DNA of 20,014 nucleotides from Chloroflexota bacterium (lineage in GTDB: Bacteria > Chloroflexota > UBA5177 > JANWHV01): the NCBI GenBank assembly GCA_025450375.1, contig JANWHO010000192.1:1-20014 (forward strand), given 5' to 3'. Positions 7,789 through 14,340 of this stretch are shown here, in pieces; within the stretch, counting starts at the first letter, position 1; every line of letters begins with the position of its first letter. The notes beneath the pieces were generated by a model. The model saw nothing but the letters and a program-made list of their open reading frames with translations, was not told where the DNA came from and did no database searches. The position numbers were made by a program, and so were the translations under genes.

Positions 7789-7802
7789 AGAACATATGTT
7801 CT
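7789..7802. promoter_or_regulatory. Perfect 14-nt palindrome, candidate operator
   Basis: AGAACATATGTTCT is a perfect palindrome in an AT-richer gap upstream of the MerR-like gene. It contains GAAC-N4-GTTC, the core of the LexA box of Gram-positive bacteria. It lies just downstream of the candidate -10 at 7818-7823, in the likely 5' leader, where a bound repressor would block transcription. Confidence 0.45.
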
Positions 7803-7817
7803 AATATAGGATGTATG

Positions 7818-7848
7818 ATCATAGTAGCAGAAAAACTGGGGTTGTCAA
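7818..7848 (-). promoter_or_regulatory. Candidate promoter of the MerR/Rep unit, 19-nt spacer
   Basis: On the minus strand TTGACA (7843-7848) is followed after 19 nt by TATGAT (7818-7823), which matches the -10 consensus at five of six bases. A 19-nt spacer is longer than the usual 17 and is typical of promoters activated by MerR-family proteins. TATGATCATA (7814-7823) is itself palindromic. An alternative -10 (TACTAT) would give a 16-nt spacer. Confidence 0.5.
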
Positions 7849-7856
7849 GCGTCCGC

Positions 7857-7884
7857 GGGCCCTCCGACCGCGGTCGGAGGGCCC
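7857..7884. repeat. Perfect 28-nt GC palindrome; possible transcription-end hairpin
   Basis: This is the longest perfect member of the dispersed palindrome family: arms of 14 nt read GGGCCCTCCGACCG and its exact complement, with no loop. It starts 17 nt after the stop of the minus-strand VWA gene and lies just upstream of the MerR promoter. It could end VWA transcription, although no U-tract follows. Confidence 0.7.
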
Positions 7885-7900
7885 ATGGTGGGATGTCGGC

Positions 7901-8533
7901 TCAGGCCATCATCCGCAGCAACGCCTCGGCGATGATCTCCGGATTCGTCTCGCCAGCGAGGGTCAAGACCTTGACGTGACTATTCCGTTGCTCGATGGCC
8001 TGATATGCACCCAGGGCCCGATCGTGCTCGTCGCCGAAACCAATGAGGGCGATGGCGATATACACGCCCCCGCTCGCCGCCGCGATCGCCTGGGCGAAGG
8101 CGTCGGTGTCCCGCGCCTCGCCATCGGTGACGATCAAGGCCAGCAGCACCGGGCGGCGCTCCGGCGGCGTGGAGCCGAATTCTTCCTGATAGACATCGAT
8201 CAAGGCATTCCAGCCCGGCATGATGTAGGTGGCACCAATCCAGCGGATGTCGTTCCAGCGCTCGGCCAGGTTGGCCGGATTCAAGTCCCCCTGGTCGATG
8301 GCCCGTCCATCGGCGAAGGTCACCGTGCGCAGTCCACCGCCCTCTTCCTCGCCCGCCGCCTGGCTATCCTCCCTCCCCAAACGGTCGACGATCAGGCCAA
8401 TCGCCTCGCGAATGGTGTCGCGACGGGGGGTGTCATCGGTCTCGCTGGTCTCGTAGTTCATGCTGCCCGTGGTATCCAGCAGCAACATGGGCTCTTTCTC
8501 GATGCGCGGCAGGCTCGTGGTTGACGCGGACAT
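7901..8533 (-). CDS. VWA-domain protein with MIDAS motif
   Basis: The whole 210-aa protein is one von Willebrand factor A domain. The metal-ion-dependent adhesion site is intact: DTTGS at residues 20-24 (a DxSxS variant with Thr), T102 in WIGAT and D137 in TDGEA. No signal peptide or membrane segment is visible, so it should be cytoplasmic. The region before residue 17 is short, so it is a minimal VWA unit. AAAGGGGA upstream of the ATG is a fair ribosome site. It is divergent from a MoxR ATPase gene 400 nt away; MoxR ATPases often work with VWA proteins, so a partnership is plausible. It also resembles TerY-like stand-alone VWA proteins of tellurium-resistance and kinase-linked systems, but no Ter genes are present here. 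Domain certain; cellular role unknown. Confidence 0.88.
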   Translation of the reverse strand: MSASTTSLPRIEKEPMLLLDTTGSMNYETSETDDTPRRDTIREAIGLIVDRLGREDSQAAGEEEGGGLRTVTFADGRAIDQGDLNPANLAERWNDIRWIGATYIMPGWNALIDVYQEEFGSTPPERRPVLLALIVTDGEARDTDAFAQAIAAASGGVYIAIALIGFGDEHDRALGAYQAIEQRNSHVKVLTLAGETNPEIIAEALLRMMA

Positions 8534-8580
8534 GGGCCGGTCCCCTTTCTGGTTAGTGCTTTCTCAATTGGCGTAGTTTG

Positions 8581-8776
8581 CGGACGCGGGCCTCCGACTG
8601 AGGTCGGATGGCAGGAACGAACGACTGCGGTCGGGTGTGAAACGCTCGAACACACTGCGCCGCCTGAGTGTGCATGAGTCCCCCATGACGCCGCCCGCGA
8701 ATGAATACGGCTCTTCACCCGGCCTCAGCCGTCGTAACCCTTCCATCCGACCTCAGTCGGAGGCCCGCGGTAGTCC
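8581..8776. repeat. Long imperfect palindromic element
   Basis: Most of the first half of the 8534-8932 gap is one large inverted repeat. The outer arms 8585-8611 and 8743-8769 are perfect 27-nt complements, flanked by CGGA/TCCG. Each arm carries the CCGAC-type core of the dispersed palindromes. An inner imperfect pair (8621-8641 with 8714-8735) and a small CACACT/AGTGTG stem follow. No ORF of note lies inside. It could be a MITE-like element, a structured leader of the VWA mRNA or a small RNA. Confidence 0.7.
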
Positions 8777-8830
8777 GGATCACCTATCACGGGAAAGGGT
8801 AACACAGCGGCGGTTACCGCTCGCGCATCG

Positions 8831-8875
8831 GACCGATCCGTCCGATCTGTCTGATCCGACTGATCGGTCCGATTT
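8831..8875. repeat. Five tandem 9-nt repeats upstream of moxR-like gene
   Basis: Units are GACCGATCC, GTCCGATCT, GTCTGATCC, GACTGATCG and GTCCGATTT, back to back. The outer copies also give a 12-nt inverted repeat (8827-8838 with 8862-8873). The block ends 57 nt before the MoxR start codon, where an operator or upstream promoter element could lie. Confidence 0.65.
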
Positions 8876-8932
8876 GCCGCGCCGCACTACACTGGAGAAT
8901 ACTGGCGGGAACCCCGGGAGCGAGGGAGAACG

Positions 8933-9967
8933 GTGATCGAGACGAGCAGCGCCCAGGAGGCGGTCGAGGCAATCGCGGCCTTTGGCCGGCGGATGACGGA
9001 CAATGTGGCCCGGGTGATCGTGGGGAAGGACGAGGTGATCCGCCTGGTCCTGGTGGCCTTGCTGTGCGAGGGCCATGTCCTGCTCGAGGACATGCCGGGG
9101 ACCGGAAAAACCATGCTGGCGCGGGCGGTCAGCGGCTCGCTGGGCTGCGCGTTCAAGCGCCTGCAATGTACTCCCGACCTGCTGCCGAGCGACGTGACCG
9201 GGGTCTCGGTCTTTAACCAGAAGATCGGGGAGTTCCAGTTTCACGAGGGGCCGGCCTTCGTCAATATCCTCCTGGCCGACGAGATCAACCGGGCCACCCC
9301 GCGGACCCAATCTGCCTTGCTAGAGGCCATGGGCGAACGGCAGATCACCGCCGATGGGATCACCCGTGTCCTGCCGCGTCCGTTTCTGGTCCTGGCGACC
9401 CAGAATCCGATCGAGTACGAGGGCACCTTTCCCCTCCCCGAGGCCCAGATGGATCGCTTTCTGATCAAGCTGCGCCTGGGGAATCCATCCCTTGAGGAGG
9501 AGAAACGCATCCTCCGCAACCAGCAACGCGAGCATCCGATCGAGCAGGTGCGCCCGGTGGCGGGACCGGAGGAGGTGGTAGCCCTACAGCGCGCGGTGTG
9601 GGAGATCCACGTCGATGACTCGCTGGTCGACTACATCGGCCGACTGGTCGGCGCCACCCGCGCCCATCCGGATCTCGCGGTGGGGGCCAGCACCCGCGGA
9701 GCCCTGGCCCTCTTCCGCGCCGCCCAGGCCCTGGCTGCCCTCTCCCGCCGTCCCTACGTGACCCCCGATGACGTGAAGTTTCTGGCCCTGGCGACCCTGT
9801 GCCATCGGGTGATTCTGAAGGCCGAGAGCGAACTGCGCGGACGCACCGCCGAGCAGATCGTGCGCGCCGTGCTGGAAACTGTCGCCGTGCCGATCGAGGA
9901 AGTCGCGGGGGTGCCGGAGCGTGACGCGAGCGAACACCCACCAGCCGTGCCCAAGGCGGCCCGGTGA
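8933..9967 (+). CDS. MoxR-family AAA+ ATPase
   Basis: The 344-aa protein is a complete MoxR ATPase, a chaperone-like remodelling enzyme. It has VIVGKDEVI at the N-terminus, Walker A PGTGKT (residues 55-60), Walker B LLADEINRA (113-121), sensor 1 TQNP (156-159), the FPLPEAQMDRF box that marks this family (166-176), and a C-terminal lid with GASTRGAL. The start is GTG at 8933 with GAGGGAG (8922-8928) in front; this start yields the family's usual length. The stop overlaps the next gene's GTG start (GTGA). MoxR proteins typically act with DUF58 or VWA partners in assembling or maturing envelope or enzyme complexes. All three genes of this unit overlap, so they are one operon. The target is unknown. 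Confidence 0.95.
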   Translation: MIETSSAQEAVEAIAAFGRRMTDNVARVIVGKDEVIRLVLVALLCEGHVLLEDMPGTGKTMLARAVSGSLGCAFKRLQCTPDLLPSDVTGVSVFNQKIGEFQFHEGPAFVNILLADEINRATPRTQSALLEAMGERQITADGITRVLPRPFLVLATQNPIEYEGTFPLPEAQMDRFLIKLRLGNPSLEEEKRILRNQQREHPIEQVRPVAGPEEVVALQRAVWEIHVDDSLVDYIGRLVGATRAHPDLAVGASTRGALALFRAAQALAALSRRPYVTPDDVKFLALATLCHRVILKAESELRGRTAEQIVRAVLETVAVPIEEVAGVPERDASEHPPAVPKAAR

Positions 9968-11292
9968 GGATCGGCACGGCCCTCTTGCTGATCCTGGCCG
10001 CCTACTACCAGAGCGGGCCGCTCTTCTTCGCCGTGGGGGTGGCGCTGCTCTTGCTGATCGGTGCGCGTCTCTGGCTCCGGGAGGTGTGCGGGCGGTTGCG
10101 GGCCGACCGGGTGCTGGAGCCACGGGTGTTCTTTGGCGAGTCCGCCGCGGTCCGCCTCACGTTCACCAACGGCAGCTGCCTCGCTATTCCCTGGTTGGAG
10201 ATCCACGAATCAATGCCGGCGGCGCTGGCCCTCCCGAATGTGCTCTCGCGGGTGTCGCGGCTGCCGTCTCACCAATCCACCACCATCACCTACACCTTGA
10301 ACGGGCGGCGGCGTGGCTTCCATTTGGTGGGGCCGCTGACCGCCACGGTGGGCGATGTCTTCGGCCTGGTCCGCCGCGAGTTGCGGTTCGCCCACCGGCA
10401 GAATCTCCTGGTCTACCCGCGCATCCTCCCCACCGAGGAGTTCGAGCTGCCGGCCCAGGCCATGTTCGGCACCGTCCGGAGCCGGCGCCAACTGCTCGGC
10501 GATCCCTCGCGCCTGGCCGGGACGCGCCAGTATAGCCCTGGCGATCCCATGCACGACATCCATTGGCCCGCCACCGCCAACACCGGCGTCCTGCAAGTCA
10601 AGCAGTATCAGCCAGCCACCACCCACCAGAGCGTGATCTTCCTGGACCTCCCGCGGGCGAGTTATGAGGCGGATGTTCTGGGCGCGGTGGAGTTCGCGAT
10701 CAGCGTCGCGGCCACCCTGGCCGCTCGCCTGATCGAGCAACGCCAGGAGGTGGGGTTGGTCACCAATGGGCTGGTCCTTCCCCAGCCCATCGACGACTCG
10801 GTTGGCGAAACCGTCCGAGGAACCACACCGTCTGGGAGGGCTCACTGGCGTCCGGAGTCCCAATTCTCCAACAGAATCATCGATGAGGGAGAGGTGACTT
10901 CTCCGATCCCGCGCCTAGACACGCGGGGAACGGACGACGGCCCAAGAGCCGCCGCTCCGATCAGCCCGGCCAGGGGGCGGGCCCAGTTGATGCGCGTCCT
11001 GGAGCTTCTGGCGCGCGTGGAGTTGAGCGAGCGGAGCCGGCCGCTAACCAGTTTGCTGACCGAACGCGCCGCGGCCCTCCCCTGGGGTTCCACGGTGATC
11101 GTGGTCACGGGGATGGCCGGCGACGAACTGTTCCTGGCCCTGAACAGGCTGCGGCAAGCGGGGGTGCTGGTGGTGTTGTTCCTGATCGAGCCAACCGGGA
11201 ATGTCGCGGCGGTCGCGGGACGCGCGCGGGCCGTGGGGGTGGCGCTCCAGCCGGTCTGGCGGGCTACCGGCATGCGGGGGGCGCGGCCATGA
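9964..11292 (+). CDS. DUF58-domain membrane protein
   Basis: This 442-aa partner of the MoxR ATPase begins with two hydrophobic segments (about residues 4-15 and 19-35), then an Ig-like region. It then carries the DUF58 signature at residues 188-215: RQYSPGDPMHDIHWPATA, followed by LQVKQY. The remainder (VIFLDL onward) has the VWA-like fold seen in this family. Residues about 280-338 form a hydrophilic stretch of mixed composition that interrupts this fold and looks like an inserted linker. The GTG start overlaps the MoxR stop by 4 nt, and the stop overlaps the next ATG by 4 nt, which supports translational coupling. It probably sits in the inner membrane with its bulk in the cytoplasm, where MoxR can act on it. 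Confidence 0.92.
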   Translation: MRIGTALLLILAAYYQSGPLFFAVGVALLLLIGARLWLREVCGRLRADRVLEPRVFFGESAAVRLTFTNGSCLAIPWLEIHESMPAALALPNVLSRVSRLPSHQSTTITYTLNGRRRGFHLVGPLTATVGDVFGLVRRELRFAHRQNLLVYPRILPTEEFELPAQAMFGTVRSRRQLLGDPSRLAGTRQYSPGDPMHDIHWPATANTGVLQVKQYQPATTHQSVIFLDLPRASYEADVLGAVEFAISVAATLAARLIEQRQEVGLVTNGLVLPQPIDDSVGETVRGTTPSGRAHWRPESQFSNRIIDEGEVTSPIPRLDTRGTDDGPRAAAPISPARGRAQLMRVLELLARVELSERSRPLTSLLTERAAALPWGSTVIVVTGMAGDELFLALNRLRQAGVLVVLFLIEPTGNVAAVAGRARAVGVALQPVWRATGMRGARP

Positions 11293-12932
11293 CGGCGCCG
11301 CGTGTCACTACGAAAGGCACCGGGGCCACGGATGCGGGCATGAAGGCGCCGCGCTCCACCACGACGCTCGGGACGGGCATCGGAGCCGAGGACGCGGTTC
11401 TCGGTGGGATCGCCGCGGTCAGCCTCTCCTTTGGGGCCGGGCTCCTGGTGGTGGCCTTGGCCCTCCCCTTGTATTGGCTGCCGGGCCAGCTTGCCTTGCT
11501 GTGTCTGCTCCTGCCGGCGCTGGCGGGGATCGGAGTGGTGACGGCCCGCCGGCTGGCCGGCCTGATCGGGATTGCCGCCGCCGATTTCGCGATCCGTGTG
11601 CGACTGACCCGCTGGATCGTGGTCGGGATGTCGATGGCGGCGCTTCCGCTCGCTGAAGCACACCTCATGGGGCGCTCGGTCAACGCCGGCGGCTTGCCGT
11701 TCACGATCGCCGTCTCGGTCGCGGCCTGCTGGGTGGTCAGCGCGGCGGCTGATGGGCTGACCCGCGCCTGGGCCACCCTTCAAGTGCAGCCGTGGGAGAC
11801 GACCGTGGTGTCCGAGGGCGGGGTGTCCGCGGTCAGCCTGGAGCGGGCGGGCCGGGTTGATCGGGGGAAGATCCTCCACGATCTGTGGCGCGGCTGGCTG
11901 GCCGGTGAAGTGGGGTTGGCCGTGGCACTCCTGATTCGGAGCCAACTGGTCCAGAGCGATGAGGGATCCGCCTGGGCCAGCCTCCTGGCCTTCGGGATCT
12001 ATACCCTGGCCGGCTTGCTCGTCTTGAGCCAGGCGGCGCGGGCCCGACAAACGATCCAGTGGCAACTCTCGGGTCTCGCCGTCCCGCCGGAACTGGAAGG
12101 CGCCTGGAGCGGGGCCGGCATCCGGGCGGCCGCCGCGGCCATGCTCGGGATCGGCCTCCTTCTCCTCGTGCATGCCCTGGACCTAGCGCACGGAATCGTG
12201 AACTGGGTCGCGGTGACGCTCCTCCTGCCCCTGCTCGGCCCATTGGGGCGTTGGTTTGAGCAGCTAGGCAACCAGGTGCTGGGCAACTGCGCCAATGGGA
12301 GATGCGGCGCGCCCTCGGCGATCCGGAAGACTCCGCCGCCGCCTCGCCCGCCGCCGCCCCTGGGACATCACGCCGGCGGCCCCAACCTGGGCTGGCTCGT
12401 CCACGCGTGGCCGGCGATCCTGGCGATTCTGGTGATCGGGGTGGTGGTCCGCCTCTATTGGGGCACCCGCGGCAGCCGGGGCGGGCGGGGGATCTGGGAG
12501 GAAATGCTGGCGATCCTCAGCGGCAACCTGCGCCGGTTGTTCCGCCTCTTCCGGCAGCCGGCCCGGCTGATCGCCGCTCGGATCGGCGCGCGAGCCCTTG
12601 AGCCTGGCCAGCGGCGGTTCCGCCTCCCCCGGCGCCGCGACCAGGGGGCCTGGGCCACCTCGCGCCAGGCGATCATCGGTCTCTACCTAGCGGCGCTGGC
12701 CCAGGCCGCCCGTCGCGGCCACCCGCGCCGTCCTGGCCAGACGCCGGCTGAATATGCCACCGAGCTGGCCCCGTATCTGCCGGACAGCGACGATATCCTG
12801 GGCCGGATGACCGAACTGTTCACGGCCGTCCGCTACGGCGAGGAGCCCGCCGATCCCGAGGCGGTGGGCCGTATGCGGGGCTGGTGGGCGGCGTTCCGGG
12901 ATCTGCTTCGGGGCAGTCGGGCCTCCGGCTGA
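11289..12932 (+). CDS. Multi-pass membrane protein with DUF4129 C-terminus
   Basis: The 547-aa product has about eight hydrophobic segments between residues ~38 and ~335, then one more (HAWPAILAILVIGVVVRLYW) ahead of a basic cytoplasmic region. The last ~85 residues fit DUF4129: GLYLAALAQAARRGHPRRPG, TPAEYA, LTxxFxxVRYGEEP-like LFTAVRYGEEP, and a short tryptophan-rich end. In related MoxR-DUF58 operons this domain is often the tail of a TgpA-like transglutaminase membrane protein. Here no transglutaminase core (the Cys-His-Asp domain) is seen, so the catalytic domain is absent or encoded elsewhere. A Pro-rich loop (PPPPRPPPPL) separates the membrane part from the tail. It overlaps the DUF58 gene by 4 nt and is the last gene of the unit. 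Confidence 0.85.
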   Translation: MTAPRVTTKGTGATDAGMKAPRSTTTLGTGIGAEDAVLGGIAAVSLSFGAGLLVVALALPLYWLPGQLALLCLLLPALAGIGVVTARRLAGLIGIAAADFAIRVRLTRWIVVGMSMAALPLAEAHLMGRSVNAGGLPFTIAVSVAACWVVSAAADGLTRAWATLQVQPWETTVVSEGGVSAVSLERAGRVDRGKILHDLWRGWLAGEVGLAVALLIRSQLVQSDEGSAWASLLAFGIYTLAGLLVLSQAARARQTIQWQLSGLAVPPELEGAWSGAGIRAAAAAMLGIGLLLLVHALDLAHGIVNWVAVTLLLPLLGPLGRWFEQLGNQVLGNCANGRCGAPSAIRKTPPPPRPPPPLGHHAGGPNLGWLVHAWPAILAILVIGVVVRLYWGTRGSRGGRGIWEEMLAILSGNLRRLFRLFRQPARLIAARIGARALEPGQRRFRLPRRRDQGAWATSRQAIIGLYLAALAQAARRGHPRRPGQTPAEYATELAPYLPDSDDILGRMTELFTAVRYGEEPADPEAVGRMRGWWAAFRDLLRGSRASG

Positions 12933-12962
12933 GCCACCCCCCTGTTCGGCCTCGGCCGGAGG
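12922..12962 (+). terminator. Possible terminator hairpin after the MoxR operon
   Basis: CCTCCGGC (12922-12929) pairs with GCCGGAGG (12955-12962), and the pairing extends inward through GAG/CTC. The left arm overlaps the stop codon of the DUF4129 gene. The sequence belongs to the dispersed palindrome family. No T-run follows, so intrinsic termination is uncertain. Confidence 0.4.
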
Positions 12963-13070
12963 TTGGCGTCCCGCACATGGCCTTCTCATGCCGGCAATCG
13001 GGCGGAAGCCACCCTCCTATCCATGGCATCCACGTGTCTCTCACACCCCGAGGCGGCCGTAGTAGGTGTC

Positions 13071-13157
13071 CTACCGGAACGTCTCGCCGGGGAAGGTGGT
13101 CCGCGGGGTGTCCGGCGGATCCTCGGTTTGGTCGAGGATGTCGGCCAGCTCGCGGTC
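13071..13157 (-). pseudogene. Remnant of a small gene (copy 1)
   Basis: Read on the minus strand this encodes DRELADILDQTEDPPDTPRT followed by TFPGETFR and a stop. It closely matches the fragment at 14119-14340, with a 3-nt deletion and several substitutions. No start codon is present in frame: a stop lies two codons upstream. It begins 4 nt after the HNH stop codon. I do not recognise the parent family; it appears as a short protein of unknown function. Confidence 0.55.
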
Positions 13158-13160
13158 TAT

Positions 13161-13607
13161 TCAAGTCACCTTGCGCGGAGGCGTCGGCGGGGGATGCTCC
13201 CCATACAGGTAGAGCACGCGACGGAGATTTACGACGCCGTCTCTATTGAGCAATAGTGCCTCCACTGTCGCGCGACCGGTCGGCGTGACGCCGACCGCCA
13301 AGAGAAAGTCGTCACTCCAGGCAAAGTGTTCCTCCCAGCGGTGGCGCCGTGGATGATAGAGGGGAACCAGGGCGCCGCTGACCGGATCCGGCGCTTCCAT
13401 CTTATCGTATTTGTGGTTGTTGCAGCCCTGGCAAGACAGCGCCAGGTTACCCAGACGCGAGCTGCCGCCTCTGGATCGCGCCAGGATGTGTTCAACGGAA
13501 AAGGGCTGGGAGGAGTACCTGGCCTGACCGCGGCAATATTCACAGCACCCACGGGCCCGCTCAAATACGCGCCCGCGCAGCGTGGCGGTGAGCCGCCGTT
13601 CAGGCAT
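13161..13607 (-). CDS. HNH endonuclease
   Basis: This 148-aa nuclease-type protein has the HNH core: a zinc-knuckle pair CEYC (C22, C25), SVEHILARSRGG with the catalytic-type H40, NLALSCQGCNNHK with N54, the second cysteine pair (C59, C62) and H65. The core is complete, so it may be active. It is the second gene of a pair: its ATG lies 8 nt inside the end of the 133-aa gene, so they should be translated together. The pairing of such an upstream hypothetical protein with an HNH gene is one I recall in several cyanobacterial and Chloroflexota genomes. The last twelve residues are Pro-rich and end right at a degraded gene fragment, so the C-terminus may be a recombination product. Role could be selfish mobility, defence or repair; unresolved. 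Confidence 0.9.
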   Translation of the reverse strand: MPERRLTATLRGRVFERARGCCEYCRGQARYSSQPFSVEHILARSRGGSSRLGNLALSCQGCNNHKYDKMEAPDPVSGALVPLYHPRRHRWEEHFAWSDDFLLAVGVTPTGRATVEALLLNRDGVVNLRRVLYLYGEHPPPTPPRKVT

Positions 13608-14001
13608 GCGTGGGCAGCGGGATATCCAAGGAAACGAGAAGACCGCTCAGGGTCTGCCCGCGGAGTTGAGCCAGGGCGTGCAACGCCTCCAGTCGCCGCG
13701 CGTCGTGCCGCTCGATCTGGTCGGTCAGCTTAATCAGTTCGTCCAGTTCGTCCGCTGTAATCGTCTCCGCCCGCCGCCTGGCTACCAGATCATCAAAGCG
13801 CCGTTGTGTCCTGGGGGCAATGCCCTTATTGATCTGGAGGAGCAGCGATGTCTCCTGCTGGCTCAAGCGCGGTTCCTCGCGACCGGCACGCAGGGCGAGG
13901 AGCCGGGCGAGGAGCGCCGCGAACTCCCGCGGCGGTAGTTGCTCCACCGCCCGCAACAACTGCTCGGTAGATACCTCGGCTTCGAGTTGCATGGTGGTCA
14001 T
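13600..14001 (-). CDS. Uncharacterised helical protein paired with HNH endonuclease
   Basis: The 133-aa product is largely alpha-helical with no membrane segment. The N-terminal part reads VSTEQLLRAVEQLPPREFAA; the centre has INKGIAPRTQRRFDDLVARR and ITADELDELIKLTDQIE; the end is LRGQTLSGLLVSLDI. I recall similar proteins directly before HNH endonuclease genes, but know no assigned function. AGGA lies upstream of the ATG (GTAGGATGAACG then ATG). A second in-frame ATG three codons on is an alternative start. Overlap with the HNH gene by 8 nt implies a joint function, for example as a DNA-binding or inhibitory partner. That is inference from position only. Confidence 0.8.
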   Translation of the reverse strand: MTTMQLEAEVSTEQLLRAVEQLPPREFAALLARLLALRAGREEPRLSQQETSLLLQINKGIAPRTQRRFDDLVARRRAETITADELDELIKLTDQIERHDARRLEALHALAQLRGQTLSGLLVSLDIPLPTHA

Positions 14002-14118
14002 CGTTCATCCTACTGAGGCCAGGGCCGCGGGATCGGCTCCCCGGCTGGACTCGTCCTCAAAGCAGTGTACCACGCGACCGGTGTGCCAGAGCGCGGCATG
14101 GTGTCCGTCTATCTGGGC

Positions 14119-14340
14119 TCATTCGCGGATCTCTCCATCCCACGCCGCCAGTACTCGCCACCGCGTCTTGTACTCCCCGTACTCCTTCATCTCGCGGTGC
14201 TTCAGCACCCGGAAGGTCTCGCCGGGGAAGATGGTGGTCCGCGGGGCGTCCGGCGGATCCTCGGCCGGGTCCAGGATGTCGGCCAGTTCGCGGTCGGTCA
14301 GGTCGTGTGGGTCGAGGATGTAGCGGAGGTGTCTCCGGCC
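14119..14340 (-). pseudogene. Remnant of a small gene (copy 2), lacking a start
   Basis: This frame runs directly on from the MFS stop codon and encodes about 73 residues, including HDLTDRELADILDPAEDPPD, TTIFPGETFRVLK and EYGEYKTRWRVLAAWDGEIR, to a TGA at 14119-14121. No ATG, GTG or TTG occurs before the conserved part, so the 5' end seems lost at the junction with the MFS gene. It matches copy 1 at 13071-13157 in the same orientation. A CTG start is conceivable, but truncation is more likely. Confidence 0.55.

Noticed and set aside
6459..7979. 506-aa plus-strand frame across the Rep-like and MerR-like genes
   Set aside because: It crosses two supported minus-strand genes and their promoter gap; its product has no family features.
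10842..12173. 443-aa minus-strand frame opposite DUF58 and DUF4129 genes
   Set aside because: Shadow of overlapping plus-strand genes; biased composition.
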